DNA of 64,000 nucleotides from Nocardioides sp. SR21 (GTDB lineage: Bacteria; Actinomycetota; Actinomycetes; Propionibacteriales; Nocardioidaceae): assembly GCF_022761125.1 (NCBI RefSeq), contig NZ_JAKWJR010000003.1:1-64000 (forward strand), written 5' to 3'. The position numbers and the translations under genes were made by a program. The notes under the pieces were generated by a model, which was given only the letters and a program-made list of their open reading frames with translations, had not been told where the DNA came from and searched no databases. Positions 44,845 to 52,781 of the stretch are shown here, in pieces. Each line of letters starts with the position of its first letter. Positions within the stretch are counted from its first letter, which is position 1.

Positions 44845-45551
44845 TGACGTCACGCAACCCGACCAGCCGCCCGCGCAAGGTCGCCGGCCAGCGAGCCGAG
44901 CCCGACGGTGGTTTCGAGACAGGACTTCGTCCTTCCTCGACCACCGACGACCACGCCGACCCGGTGGTCGAGCCCGTCGAGACCCCGGAAGCCGACCCGG
45001 TGGTCGAGGAAGGCGCCCCGGCGCCTGTCTCGAGACCGCCGAGCCGCAAGCGCACCGTCGCTCTGGTGGCCGCCATCGTGGTGCTGCTCGGGATCGGCAT
45101 CGCCGAGATCGTCTACCTGAACCAGGACGACGCTGCGACCATCTCGGCCGACCGCCCCGTCGTCACCGGCGAGCTGACCCACCGCGCCGCGGTGGACGCG
45201 GCCGCCTCGTCGGCGGTCGAGATCCTGTCGACGTCGTACGACGACTACGACGCGCAGGTCGAGCAGGCCACGAGCAAGATGACCGACAGCTTCGCGGAGG
45301 ACTACCGCGGGACCGCCGACGGCATCAAGGAAGCGTTCGTCGAGAACGAGACCAAGCTGCAGTTCGAGGCTGTCGGGCAGAGCGTGGTCCAGGCGTCGCC
45401 CGAGCAGGTCCAGGCGCTGCTGTTCCTCAACCAGTACGTCGAGAAGGTCGTGGACGGCGAGCCGCGGACCGACTACGCGCAGTACCGCGCGCTGGTCACC
45501 GTCGTGCACACCGACCACGGCTGGCTGGTCTCCGACATCGAGACGCAGTGA
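44844..45551 (+). CDS. Mce-associated membrane protein (Mam4B-like) with repeat-derived linker
   Basis: The 235-residue protein has a basic N-terminus, an acidic/Pro-rich linker (about residues 23-65), one membrane helix (RKRTVALVAAIVVLLGIGIA and on) and an outer Mce-associated domain ending YRALVTVVHTDHGWLVSDIE. Position after the first such gene matches mam4A-mam4B in mycobacteria. The linker is encoded entirely by a dispersed-type palindromic repeat (44910-45037) that stays in frame, so the element has been absorbed into the protein. Last gene of the mce4 operon; a new KstR-type promoter follows. Confidence 0.82.
   Translation: MTSRNPTSRPRKVAGQRAEPDGGFETGLRPSSTTDDHADPVVEPVETPEADPVVEEGAPAPVSRPPSRKRTVALVAAIVVLLGIGIAEIVYLNQDDAATISADRPVVTGELTHRAAVDAAASSAVEILSTSYDDYDAQVEQATSKMTDSFAEDYRGTADGIKEAFVENETKLQFEAVGQSVVQASPEQVQALLFLNQYVEKVVDGEPRTDYAQYRALVTVVHTDHGWLVSDIETQ
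44910..45037. repeat. REP-like palindromic element inside a coding sequence
   Basis: Outer arms GGTTTCGAGACAGG ... CCTTCCTCGACCACC (44910-44945) and GGTGGTCGAGGAAGG ... CCTGTCTCGAGACC (44999-45037) are inverted copies. Each arm has its own hairpin, AGGACTTCGTCCT (44921-44933) and AGGCGCCCCGGCGCCT (45011-45026). Between them 44963-44984 is a half-unit GGTGGTCGAGCCCGTCGAGA plus CC. Confidence 0.8.
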
Positions 45552-45573
45552 CGGAATGGGGCTCCGGCAAAAC

Positions 45574-45589
45574 TAGAACAGGTTATAGT
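45574..45589 (+). promoter_or_regulatory. KstR-type operator and -10 for the reductase operon
   Basis: TAGAACAGGTTATA (45574-45587) fits TNNAACNNGTTNNA at all fixed bases. The -10 TATAGT (45584-45589) lies in its right half. A ribosome site GAGAGGAGCAGG follows before the GTG at 45626, so this transcript has a leader of about 30 bases. Confidence 0.8.
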
Positions 45590-45625
45590 TGAGTCGACCC
45601 CCTCGAGAGGAGCAGGATCGCGGAC

Positions 45626-46600
45626 GTGGCCGACCAACATGACACTGATCTGCTGATCATCGGCGCCGGCCCGACCGGCCTCTTCGCCGCCTACTACGCC
45701 GGCTTCCGCGGCATGAGCGTCGCGATCGTCGACTCCCTACCCGAGCTCGGTGGCCAGATCACCGCGATGTACCCCGAGAAGCAGATCCTGGACGTCGCCG
45801 GGTTCCCGTCGGTCAAGGGTCGCGAGCTCGTCGAGGGGCTCGTCGCGCAGGCGACGACCGCGGACCCGGCGTACTTCCTCGACCGGACCGCGACCACGCT
45901 GACCGAGGAGGACGAGAGCGTCGTCGTCGAGCTCGACGACGGCTCCGAGATCCGCGCCAAGGCGGTGCTGATCACCGCCGGCATCGGCAAGTTCAGCCCG
46001 CGCGCGCTGCCCGCCGGTGACGGCTGGCTCGGCCGCGGCCTCGAGTTCTTCGTGCCGAGCTTCGCGCCGTACGCCGGCAAGGACGTCGTGATCGTCGGTG
46101 GCGGCGACTCCGCGTTCGACTGGGCACTGCACCTCGAGCCGGTCGCGCAGTCGGTGACGCTGGTGCACCGGCGCGACGCCTTCCGCGCGCACGAGCGGAC
46201 CGTGCAGGCTGTCCGTGACTCCAGCGTCGAGATCGTCACCCGGGCCGAGGTCTCCGCGCTGCACGGCAACGGCGTCCTCGAGTCGGTCGAGATCACCGTC
46301 GACGGTGAGACCACCACCCGGCCGGCGCAGGCGCTGGTCGCCGCGCTCGGGTTCATCGCCGACCTCGGACCCCTGCAGCAGTGGGGGCTCGAGGTGCACA
46401 AGCGGCACATCGTGGTCGACCCGTCGATGCGCACGAACCTCGCGCGCGTCTTCGCCGCCGGCGACATCACCGAGTACCCCGGCAAGGTCCGGCTGATCGC
46501 CGTCGGCTTCGGCGAGGCCGCCACCGCGGTCAACAACGCGGCGGTCGTGATCGACCCGACCGCCCACGTGTTCCCCGGTCACTCCTCGGAAGGGAGCTGA
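45626..46600 (+). CDS. ferredoxin-NAD(P) reductase, thioredoxin-reductase-like type
   Basis: The 324-residue flavoprotein has an FAD motif (LLIIGAGPTGLFAAYYAGFRG), a second dinucleotide motif (DVVIVGGGDSAFDWALHLEP) and the C-terminal FAD contact VFAAGDITEYPGKVRLIAVGF in part. It lacks the CxxC redox pair of thioredoxin reductases, which marks it as a type-2 ferredoxin reductase. It likely reduces the 3Fe-4S ferredoxin encoded 3 bases downstream, feeding a P450 or oxygenase in steroid degradation. KstR-type box and -10 lie upstream. The electron-accepting P450 is not in the window. Confidence 0.9.
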   Translation: MADQHDTDLLIIGAGPTGLFAAYYAGFRGMSVAIVDSLPELGGQITAMYPEKQILDVAGFPSVKGRELVEGLVAQATTADPAYFLDRTATTLTEEDESVVVELDDGSEIRAKAVLITAGIGKFSPRALPAGDGWLGRGLEFFVPSFAPYAGKDVVIVGGGDSAFDWALHLEPVAQSVTLVHRRDAFRAHERTVQAVRDSSVEIVTRAEVSALHGNGVLESVEITVDGETTTRPAQALVAALGFIADLGPLQQWGLEVHKRHIVVDPSMRTNLARVFAAGDITEYPGKVRLIAVGFGEAATAVNNAAVVIDPTAHVFPGHSSEGS

Positions 46601-46603
46601 GCA

Positions 46604-46795
46604 ATGAAGATCAAGGTGGACTTCGACCTCTGCGAGTCCAACGCCCTCTGCGAGGCGATGGCACCCGAGGTGTTCGAGCTGGACGACGACGACTTCCTCC
46701 AGCTGAAGACCGAGGAGACCACGCCCGAGAACATCGAGAACGTCAAGCGCGCCGTCGCGGCCTGCCCGCGCGCCGCCATCTCCCTGGAGGACTGA
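46604..46795 (+). CDS. fdxD: 3Fe-4S ferredoxin (FdxD-like)
   Basis: The 63-residue acidic protein has cluster ligands Cys10, Cys16 and Cys54 (CESNALC ... ACPRAAI); position 13, a Cys in 4Fe ferredoxins, is Asn, leaving three ligands. Such CxxNxxC ferredoxins serve cytochromes P450 in actinobacteria. In mycobacteria fdxD sits directly before hsd4A, and here too the Hsd4A-like gene follows, supporting the symbol. It lies 3 bases after its likely reductase. Confidence 0.88.
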   Translation: MKIKVDFDLCESNALCEAMAPEVFELDDDDFLQLKTEETTPENIENVKRAVAACPRAAISLED

Positions 46796-46797
46796 TC

Positions 46798-47691
46798 TTG
46801 AGCACCTCTCTCGACGGCCGGGTCGCGATCGTGACCGGAGCCGGCGCCGGACTCGGCCGCGCCGAGGCGCTGGCCCTCGCGGACGCCGGCGCCCGCGTCG
46901 TCCTCAACGACCTGCCGGGTGGCGCCGACGAGGCCGCGGACGAGATCCGGTCCCGCGGTGGCGAGGCGAGCGTGGTTGCCGGCGACGTGGGGGAGCGGGC
47001 GACCGCCGACGCGATGCTGGCCGCGGCCGTCGACGGCTTCGGCCGGCTCGACATCGTCGTGAACAACGCCGGGGTCACCCGCGACCGGATGCTGTTCAAC
47101 ATGAGTGACGAGGAGTGGGACCTCGTCATGAAGATCCACCTGCGCGGGCACTTCCTGCTCTCGCGCAACGCCGCGGCGCACTGGCGTGCGCTCGCCAAGG
47201 AGTCCGGACCGGTCGACGCCGCCGTGGTGAACACCGCCTCCGAGGCGTTCCTGTCCGGTCCGCCCGGACAGGCCAACTACGGCGCCGCCAAGGCCGGCAT
47301 CGCCGCGCTCACGGTCTCGACCGCGCGGGCGATGGCCAGCAGCGGCGTACGCGCCAACGCGATCTGCCCTCGCGCGCGGACCGCGATGACCGCCGACGTG
47401 TTCGGCGAGGACCAGTCCGGCCTCGAGGTCGACCCGTACTCGCCCGAGCACGTCGCCCCGCTGGTCGCCTACCTGGCGTCGCCGGCGGCGTCCGGCATCA
47501 CCGGGCAGGTGTTCGTCGTGTACGGCGGGATGGTGGCCCTGGTCGCCGCGCCCGTCGTGGAGCAGCGCTTCGACAAGGCCGGCACGGTGTGGACGGCGGA
47601 CGACCTCGACAAGCAGCTCGGTGGCTACTTCGACGGCCGGGACCCGGCCCAGGGGTTCGCCGCCGACTCGATCATGAAGCTGACGGTGTGA
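46798..47691 (+). CDS. hsd4A: Hsd4A-like 17-beta-hydroxysteroid dehydrogenase (SDR)
   Basis: From the TTG at 46798 (GGAGG 8 bases upstream) the SDR has 297 residues: NAD motif TGAGAGLGRAEALAL, VNNAGVTRD, and the catalytic Ser, Tyr and Lys in NTASEAFLSG...NYGAAKAG. The extended C-terminus (EQRFDKAGTVWTADDLDKQL) is typical of the multifunctional-protein-type hydroxyacyl/steroid dehydrogenases, which in mycobacterial Hsd4A act on the 22-hydroxy steroid-CoA and 17-beta-hydroxyl. Context (fdxD before, mce4 upstream, KstR-type promoter) supports this. Confidence 0.85.
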   Translation: MSTSLDGRVAIVTGAGAGLGRAEALALADAGARVVLNDLPGGADEAADEIRSRGGEASVVAGDVGERATADAMLAAAVDGFGRLDIVVNNAGVTRDRMLFNMSDEEWDLVMKIHLRGHFLLSRNAAAHWRALAKESGPVDAAVVNTASEAFLSGPPGQANYGAAKAGIAALTVSTARAMASSGVRANAICPRARTAMTADVFGEDQSGLEVDPYSPEHVAPLVAYLASPAASGITGQVFVVYGGMVALVAAPVVEQRFDKAGTVWTADDLDKQLGGYFDGRDPAQGFAADSIMKLTV

Positions 47692-47693
47692 GA

Positions 47694-48464
47694 ATGGGAC
47701 GTCTGGACAACAAGGTCGCGATCGTCACCGGCGGCGCGATGGGACAGGGCGCGGGCATCGCCCGCGAGTTCGTGGCGCAGGGCGCGAAGGTCGCGATCGC
47801 GGACATCGCCAAGGAGCAGGGCCAGGCGCTGGCCGACGAGCTCTGCGAAGAGTTCGGGCTGAGCAGTGCGCACTTCGTCCACCACGACGTCAGCGACCAG
47901 GCGTCGTGGACCGCGCTGGTCGAGGACACCAACCAGCGCTTCGGCCCGGTCAACGTGCTCGCCAACAACGCCGGCCTGCTGCGGTTCGGCGAGATCGAGA
48001 CGATGCCGATCGACGATCTCGAGCTGCTGTTCCGCGTGAACCAGCTCGGCTGCTTCCTCGGCATGCAGGCGGTCACCCACACCATGCGCACCAACGGCGG
48101 CGGCTCGATCATCAACGCCTCGTCGGTCGAGGGCCTGGCGGGGATGGCCAACTGCACGGCGTACGCCGCCACCAAGTGGGCGATCCGCGGGATGACGAAG
48201 TGCGGCGCGATGGAGCTCGGGCCCCAGGGCATCCGGGTGAACTCCGTGCACCCCGGCATGATCGACACTCCGATGACGCGCGTGCACGGCGGCGACGTCG
48301 CGATGGAGTTCGGCGCCTCCAAGGTGCCGCTGCGCCGGGTCGGGCACCCCGAGGACATCGCTCCGCTCTACGTGTTCCTGGCGAGCGACGAGTCGGCGTA
48401 CATCAACGGCGCGGAGATCTCGATCGACGGCGGGGTCACCGCGACCCACGCGTTCGGGGGCTAG
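47694..48464 (+). CDS. hydroxysteroid-type short-chain dehydrogenase
   Basis: The 256-residue classical SDR has VAIVTGGAMGQGAGIARE, ANNAGLL, and the catalytic block INASSVEGLAGMANCTAYAA followed by TKWA, with Ser, Tyr and Lys. The SVEGLAG pattern and the ending NGAEISIDGGVTATHAF resemble 3-alpha/20-beta-hydroxysteroid dehydrogenases such as mycobacterial FabG3. It probably oxidises a ring or side-chain hydroxyl of a steroid with NAD. It is last in the reductase-ferredoxin-hsd4A operon, 2 bases after hsd4A. Its stop codon lies in the left arm of a large inverted-repeat element. Confidence 0.85.
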   Translation: MGRLDNKVAIVTGGAMGQGAGIAREFVAQGAKVAIADIAKEQGQALADELCEEFGLSSAHFVHHDVSDQASWTALVEDTNQRFGPVNVLANNAGLLRFGEIETMPIDDLELLFRVNQLGCFLGMQAVTHTMRTNGGGSIINASSVEGLAGMANCTAYAATKWAIRGMTKCGAMELGPQGIRVNSVHPGMIDTPMTRVHGGDVAMEFGASKVPLRRVGHPEDIAPLYVFLASDESAYINGAEISIDGGVTATHAFGG

Positions 48465-48628
48465 CGTCTCGAGTCAGGAGGTCATGCGTGTTTGGCGTGC
48501 TCAGGGTGTGTGCATCGCAAGGCGCCGGAGCGAAGGCGCTGTTGGCCCATCGCCGAGCGACGGCAACGCCGCGGGGTACGTGCCATGTGTGCGCGAAGCG
48601 CACACGAACCTCTGACTCGAGACGCTAG
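48461..48628. repeat. 168-base element with terminal inverted repeats
   Basis: CTAGCGTCTCGAGTCAG (48461-48477) is repeated exactly inverted as CTGACTCGAGACGCTAG (48612-48628), with a further AGGT/ACCT pair after one bulged base. Inside is a perfect hairpin GTGTGCGC-GAA-GCGCACAC (48587-48605) and a GCCG-AGCGA-CGGC hairpin (48552-48564). There is no open frame of note. It could be a small mobile repeat, a structured RNA or a large terminator. Confidence 0.75.
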
Positions 48629-48631
48629 GTT
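48626..48631 (+). promoter_or_regulatory. -10 hexamer TAGGTT of a leaderless promoter
   Basis: TAGGTT ends 6 bases before the ATG at 48638. Its first three bases are the last three of the inverted-repeat element, so the element may supply this promoter. Confidence 0.5.
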
Positions 48632-48637
48632 TCGGGC

Positions 48638-49135
48638 ATGGCGAACCAGCGCGGCGAGATCGTGATGTCCCACGACGAGCAGGTCGAGTTCCTACACCAG
48701 CAGCGGGAGTGCACGCTCGGGACGATCGGGCCGAAGGGCCAGATCCACCTGGTGGGCATGTGGTACGCTGTGATGGACGACCACATCTGGTTCGAGACCA
48801 AGAAGAAGGCGCAGAAGACGGTGAACCTGCGCCGCGACCCGCGGTGCACCTTCCTCGTCGAGGCCGGTCACACCTATGACCAGCTGCGCGGCGTCTCGAT
48901 CGAGGGACAGGGCGTGGTCGTCGAGGACGAGGACGTCGTGTGGGACGTCTGCGTGAACATCTTCGAGCGCTACAACGGCCCGTACTCCGAGGAGATGAAG
49001 CCGTTCGTGGAGTTCATGGCGAAGAACCGCGCGGCGGTCCGCCTCGACCCCGACCGGGTCCGCTCCTGGGACCACCGCAAGCTCGGCCTCCCGGCCATGG
49101 AGCTCGGCGGCACGACCGCGGCATTCCTGGAGTGA
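48638..49135 (+). CDS. PPOX-class (FMN or F420-binding split-barrel) protein
   Basis: The 165-residue protein has the split-barrel pattern (LGTIGPKGQIHLVGMWYAVM, IWFETKKKAQKTVNLRRDPR, CTFLVEAG), with the basic loop that binds a flavin phosphate. In actinobacteria many of this class use F420; the sequence alone does not decide. Function is unknown; reduction of an unsaturated substrate is possible. A leaderless promoter begins at the edge of the inverted-repeat element upstream. Confidence 0.82.
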   Translation: MANQRGEIVMSHDEQVEFLHQQRECTLGTIGPKGQIHLVGMWYAVMDDHIWFETKKKAQKTVNLRRDPRCTFLVEAGHTYDQLRGVSIEGQGVVVEDEDVVWDVCVNIFERYNGPYSEEMKPFVEFMAKNRAAVRLDPDRVRSWDHRKLGLPAMELGGTTAAFLE

Positions 49136-49218
49136 CGCCCTGACCATCGCCCGTTTCGGGGGGTGACGCCCGCCGTCGGGCCGAGCCAGCATGGACTCTC
49201 GCTCGCAGAGGGAGTGCT

Positions 49219-50391
49219 GTGGACCTGGATACCGGCCTGAAGGCGCTGCTGCTGGTGTCGATCGTGTCGGCGGCGGCACCGTTCATCTGCGCGCTGCTCG
49301 CGCCACTGCGGATCCCGCAGGTCGTGGTCCTGATCGTGGGCGGCGTGCTGATCGGCCCCGACGTCGGCGGCTGGGCCGAGCGGGACTCGATCGAGCTGGT
49401 CGCGAACGTCGGGCTCGGCTTCCTCTTCCTGCTCGCCGGCTACGAGCTCGAGCTCGGGCACTTCCGGGAGCGGAGCGGGGCTCTGGCTATCGCCGGCTGG
49501 GCGGTCAGCGCCGTCGCCGCGGTCACCATCGTCGGCCTGCTGACGCTCAACGGTTTCGTGCACGCGTTCGTCCCGGTGGCGCTGGCGCTGACCACGACCG
49601 CGCTCGGGACCCTGCTCCCCATCCTCCGCGACAACGACATGCTGGACGGCCCGCTGGGGCGGATGATCATGCCCGCCGGCGCGGTCGGCGAGTTCCTGCC
49701 GATCGTGGGCATCGCGGTCTTCCTCGGCTCCCAGGGTCGTCTGTACGGACTGCTGTCGCTGGTCGTGATGTGCGGGCTCGCGCTCGCGCTGGCGTGGGTG
49801 CCGCGGATCGCCCTGCTGCGCAGGTTCGAGACGGTCTCGCGCGAGGGCGAGCACGCGACGTCGCAGACGACGCTGCGGCTGACCGTGATGCTGCTGTTCG
49901 GGCTGCTGGTGTTCGCGAGCGACTTCGGGCTGGACGTCGTGCTCGGCGCGTTCCTCGCGGGCGTGGTCCTACGGCGCTGGGCGCCCGGCGACGTGGACGC
50001 CCTGGAGCACAAGCTGGACGCGGTCGGCTACGGCTTCTTCATCCCAGTGTTCTTCGTGTTCTCGGGCATGGGCCTCGACATCGACTCGATCATGGAGGCG
50101 CCGGCCCGCCTCTTCGTCTTCTTCGGCCTGCTGCTGGCCGTCCGCGGTGTCCCGGCCCTGTTCCTCTACCGCCGCGAGCTCGACGGCCGGCAGCGGGTCC
50201 AGATGATGCTGCTGACCGCCACCTCGCTGCCGCTGATGGTCGCGCTCTCCGAGGTCGGCCTGGACAGCGGCCACATGCTCCCCGAGAACGCCGCAGCCCT
50301 GGTCGGGGCGGGCGTGCTCTCGGTGATGGTCTTCCCGGGGATCGCCGTCGCCCTCAACCGTTCCGCCCGTACGGCATCCTTGGACTCATGA
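49219..50391 (+). CDS. cation:proton antiporter (CPA2 type)
   Basis: The 390-residue membrane protein has about 11-12 helices and the Na+/H+ exchanger-domain pattern: PQVVVLIVGGVLIGPDVGGW, LLAGYELELGHF, LLPILRDNDM and VLGAFLAGVVLR. It has no C-terminal TrkA-N domain, so it ends after the transport part. It may exchange K+ or Na+ for H+. The GTG at 49219 was kept. Its TGA overlaps the next ATG. Confidence 0.85.
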   Translation: MDLDTGLKALLLVSIVSAAAPFICALLAPLRIPQVVVLIVGGVLIGPDVGGWAERDSIELVANVGLGFLFLLAGYELELGHFRERSGALAIAGWAVSAVAAVTIVGLLTLNGFVHAFVPVALALTTTALGTLLPILRDNDMLDGPLGRMIMPAGAVGEFLPIVGIAVFLGSQGRLYGLLSLVVMCGLALALAWVPRIALLRRFETVSREGEHATSQTTLRLTVMLLFGLLVFASDFGLDVVLGAFLAGVVLRRWAPGDVDALEHKLDAVGYGFFIPVFFVFSGMGLDIDSIMEAPARLFVFFGLLLAVRGVPALFLYRRELDGRQRVQMMLLTATSLPLMVALSEVGLDSGHMLPENAAALVGAGVLSVMVFPGIAVALNRSARTASLDS

Positions 50392-50876
50392 CGACCAAGA
50401 GTGAGTTCTCCGCCGAGGAGTGGACCCGCATCGTCCGCGCGCCGTTCGTGGCCGGCATGGCCATCTCGATGGCCGACCCGGGTGGGCCGATCGAGATCGC
50501 CAAGGAGTCGGTGGCGATGCTCCGCGCCGCCACCAGCCCGACGAGCCGCGAGCAGTTGATCGCCGAGATCGCCCTCGACATCCAGGCCGAGTCCCAGGAG
50601 AAGCGGAACCCGCTCAAGGGGTTCAAGCCCGCGAAGGACGCCCCCGGGTCGCTCGCCGAGCAGGTGCTGGCCGAGCTCAGCGAGGTGCGCGGGATCGTCG
50701 CGGAGAAGGCGACGCCCGCCGAGACCGAGGCCTTCGGCCTCTGGCTGGTCGACGTCGCCCAGGCCGCGGCCGACGCCGGCAAGGAGGGCGGTTTCATGGG
50801 CATCGGTGCCGTTCGGGTGAGTGATCGCGAACAGACCATGCTGGACCGGTTGCGGGAGGTAGTCTCCGGGGCGTGA
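50388..50876 (+). CDS. conserved hypothetical protein
   Basis: The 162-residue soluble, mostly helical protein starts EWTRIVRAPFVAGMAISMAD and ends in DREQTMLDRLREVV. No cysteine, signal peptide or membrane segment. It reads like a small actinobacterial family in which a conserved FVAGMAISMADPGGP block opens the protein. The ATG overlaps the antiporter stop and its own end overlaps the GTG of the GH3 gene, suggesting cotranscription. I cannot name a function. Confidence 0.7.
   Translation: MTTKSEFSAEEWTRIVRAPFVAGMAISMADPGGPIEIAKESVAMLRAATSPTSREQLIAEIALDIQAESQEKRNPLKGFKPAKDAPGSLAEQVLAELSEVRGIVAEKATPAETEAFGLWLVDVAQAAADAGKEGGFMGIGAVRVSDREQTMLDRLREVVSGA
50860..50865 (+). promoter_or_regulatory. 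-10 hexamer TAGTCT before the GH3 gene
   Basis: TAGTCT ends 7 bases before the GTG at 50873, inside the preceding gene; an internal leaderless promoter is possible. Confidence 0.4.
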
Positions 50877-52714
50877 CGCGGACCCCTGCTCGTCGTGCCC
50901 TGATCGCCGGCCTGGCGCTGGTGCTGGCCGCGACGGTCGGCCCTCCCGTCGCCACCGCCTCGGCCGCGCCCGGCACGCCGGCGGACGCGCCGTACCGCAC
51001 CAAGGTCCTGAAGCTCCTGCGCCAGATGAGCGTGGAGGAGAAGGTGGGCCAGCTCTTCGTGATCGAGGTGGCCGGCCGGGACGCCTACACGGTCAGCGAC
51101 ACCGCGACGGCCACGAACCAGAAGCTGTACGGCGTCGACACGCCCGCGCAGGTCATCGCGAAGTACCAGCCCGGTGGGGTCGTCTACTTCACGACCCGCA
51201 ACAGTGACGACAACATCGGCAGCCCGGCCCAGGTCGCGACGCTCTCGAACGGGCTGCAGTTCGCCGCGCTCGCGCAGCCGAACAGGATCCCGCTGCAGAT
51301 CTCGGTCGACCAGGAGGGCGGCTCGCTCGTCGCGCGCTTCGGCGCGCCGATGACGCAGATGCCGGGCAACATGGCGCTCGGCGCCGGCAGGTCGGCCGCG
51401 GACGCCCGGCGCTCGGCCCAGGTGATCGGCGAGGAGCTCGCCGCGGTCGGGGTGACGCAGCCGTACGCGCCGGTCGCCGACGTGAACGTCAACCCGAACA
51501 ACCCCGTCATCGGCATCCGCTCGATCGGGTCCGACCCGGCGCTGGTGTCGCGCCTGGTCACCGCGCAGGTCCGGGGCTACCACCTCGGCGGCGTCTCGTC
51601 GGTGGCGAAGCACTTCCCGGGGCACGGCGACACGGGCGTCGACAGCCACTACGGGCTGCCCGAGGTCACCCACACCCGCAAGCAGCTCGACACGATCGAC
51701 CTCCCGCCGTTCCGCGCGGCCATCGCCGCCGGGGTCGACACGATCATGACCGCGCACGTCGTCATGCCGGAGATCGACCCGAGCGGCGTGCCGGCCACGA
51801 TGTCGCGCAAGATCCTCACCGGCCTGCTGCGCAAGGAGCTCGGCTTCAAGGGACTGATCGTCACCGACGCCCTTGACATGGCCGGGGCGACCGAGACGTT
51901 CCCGCCGGACGTCGCTCCGGTGCGGGCGCTGCTCGCCGGCGCCGACCAGCTGCTGGTCCCGCCGCAGATGGACACGGCGTTCGCCGCCGTCCTCGACGCG
52001 GTCGAGGAGGGCGTGATCAGCAAGGAGCGGCTGAACGCGTCGGTCTACCGGATCCTGCTGCACAAGTACCGCTCCGGGTTGTTCGCCGACCCGTTGGTCA
52101 ACCCGGCGACCGCGGGCCGGGTGGTGGGCATGGACGAGCACCTCGCCGACGCGCAGGCGATCACCGACCGCACCACCACGCTGGTGAAGAACGACGACGA
52201 CCTGCTGCCGCTGACCGCCGGTCCGGGCGACGTCCTCGTCACCGGCTGGGGCGTGACGACGACCGCGCTGATCGGCTCGGCCCTCGGCGCCCGCGGTGCG
52301 ACCCCGACCGTCCTCCAGACCGGCACCACGCCGACCCAGGACGACATCGACTTCGCCGTCGAGTCCGCGCAGGCCGCCGACCTCGTCGTGGTGTCGACGA
52401 ACAACGCCTACGCCGTCGACGCGACGACCGGGCAGCCGACGGCGGGCGCCGCCGCGCAGACCCGGCTGGTCGAGGCGCTGCTCGAGACCGGCACGCCCGT
52501 CGTCGTCGCCGCGATGCGCAACCCGTACGACGTCGCGTCGTTCCCTGCCGCCCCGACCGTCGTGAACACCTTCGGCTACACCGCCGCCCAGGTCGAGTCG
52601 CTGGCCCGCGTGCTGTTCGGCGAGGTGGCTCCGCACGGCAGGCTGCCGGTCTCGATCCCGCTCACGGACGGCACCGGAACGCTGTACCCGTTCGGCCACG
52701 GGCTGGGCTACTGA
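50873..52714 (+). CDS. secreted glycoside hydrolase family 3 (beta-N-acetylhexosaminidase-like)
   Basis: The 613-residue protein has a signal peptide (RRALIAGLALVLAATVGPPV), a GH3 barrel with the substrate loop KHFPGHGDTGVDSHYGLP typical of NagZ-type hexosaminidases, and the nucleophile Asp in LIVTDALDMAGAT. A C-terminal alpha/beta sandwich domain (about 400-613) follows, as in two-domain actinobacterial or Bacillus NagZ homologues. It should remove beta-N-acetylglucosamine, for example from wall fragments, outside the cell. Confidence 0.88.
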   Translation: MTRTPARRALIAGLALVLAATVGPPVATASAAPGTPADAPYRTKVLKLLRQMSVEEKVGQLFVIEVAGRDAYTVSDTATATNQKLYGVDTPAQVIAKYQPGGVVYFTTRNSDDNIGSPAQVATLSNGLQFAALAQPNRIPLQISVDQEGGSLVARFGAPMTQMPGNMALGAGRSAADARRSAQVIGEELAAVGVTQPYAPVADVNVNPNNPVIGIRSIGSDPALVSRLVTAQVRGYHLGGVSSVAKHFPGHGDTGVDSHYGLPEVTHTRKQLDTIDLPPFRAAIAAGVDTIMTAHVVMPEIDPSGVPATMSRKILTGLLRKELGFKGLIVTDALDMAGATETFPPDVAPVRALLAGADQLLVPPQMDTAFAAVLDAVEEGVISKERLNASVYRILLHKYRSGLFADPLVNPATAGRVVGMDEHLADAQAITDRTTTLVKNDDDLLPLTAGPGDVLVTGWGVTTTALIGSALGARGATPTVLQTGTTPTQDDIDFAVESAQAADLVVVSTNNAYAVDATTGQPTAGAAAQTRLVEALLETGTPVVVAAMRNPYDVASFPAAPTVVNTFGYTAAQVESLARVLFGEVAPHGRLPVSIPLTDGTGTLYPFGHGLGY

Positions 52715-52781
52715 CGCTTCCGGCGGCGTATCTCGCGTCGACCCGACGCACTCCTTACCGTTGCAGGGGAGGAGGTGCGCC

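Noticed and set aside
48482..48637. Small reading frames within the inverted-repeat element
   Set aside because: They follow the hairpin sequences, have no ribosome site or promoter spacing, and read as Cys/Arg-rich noise.
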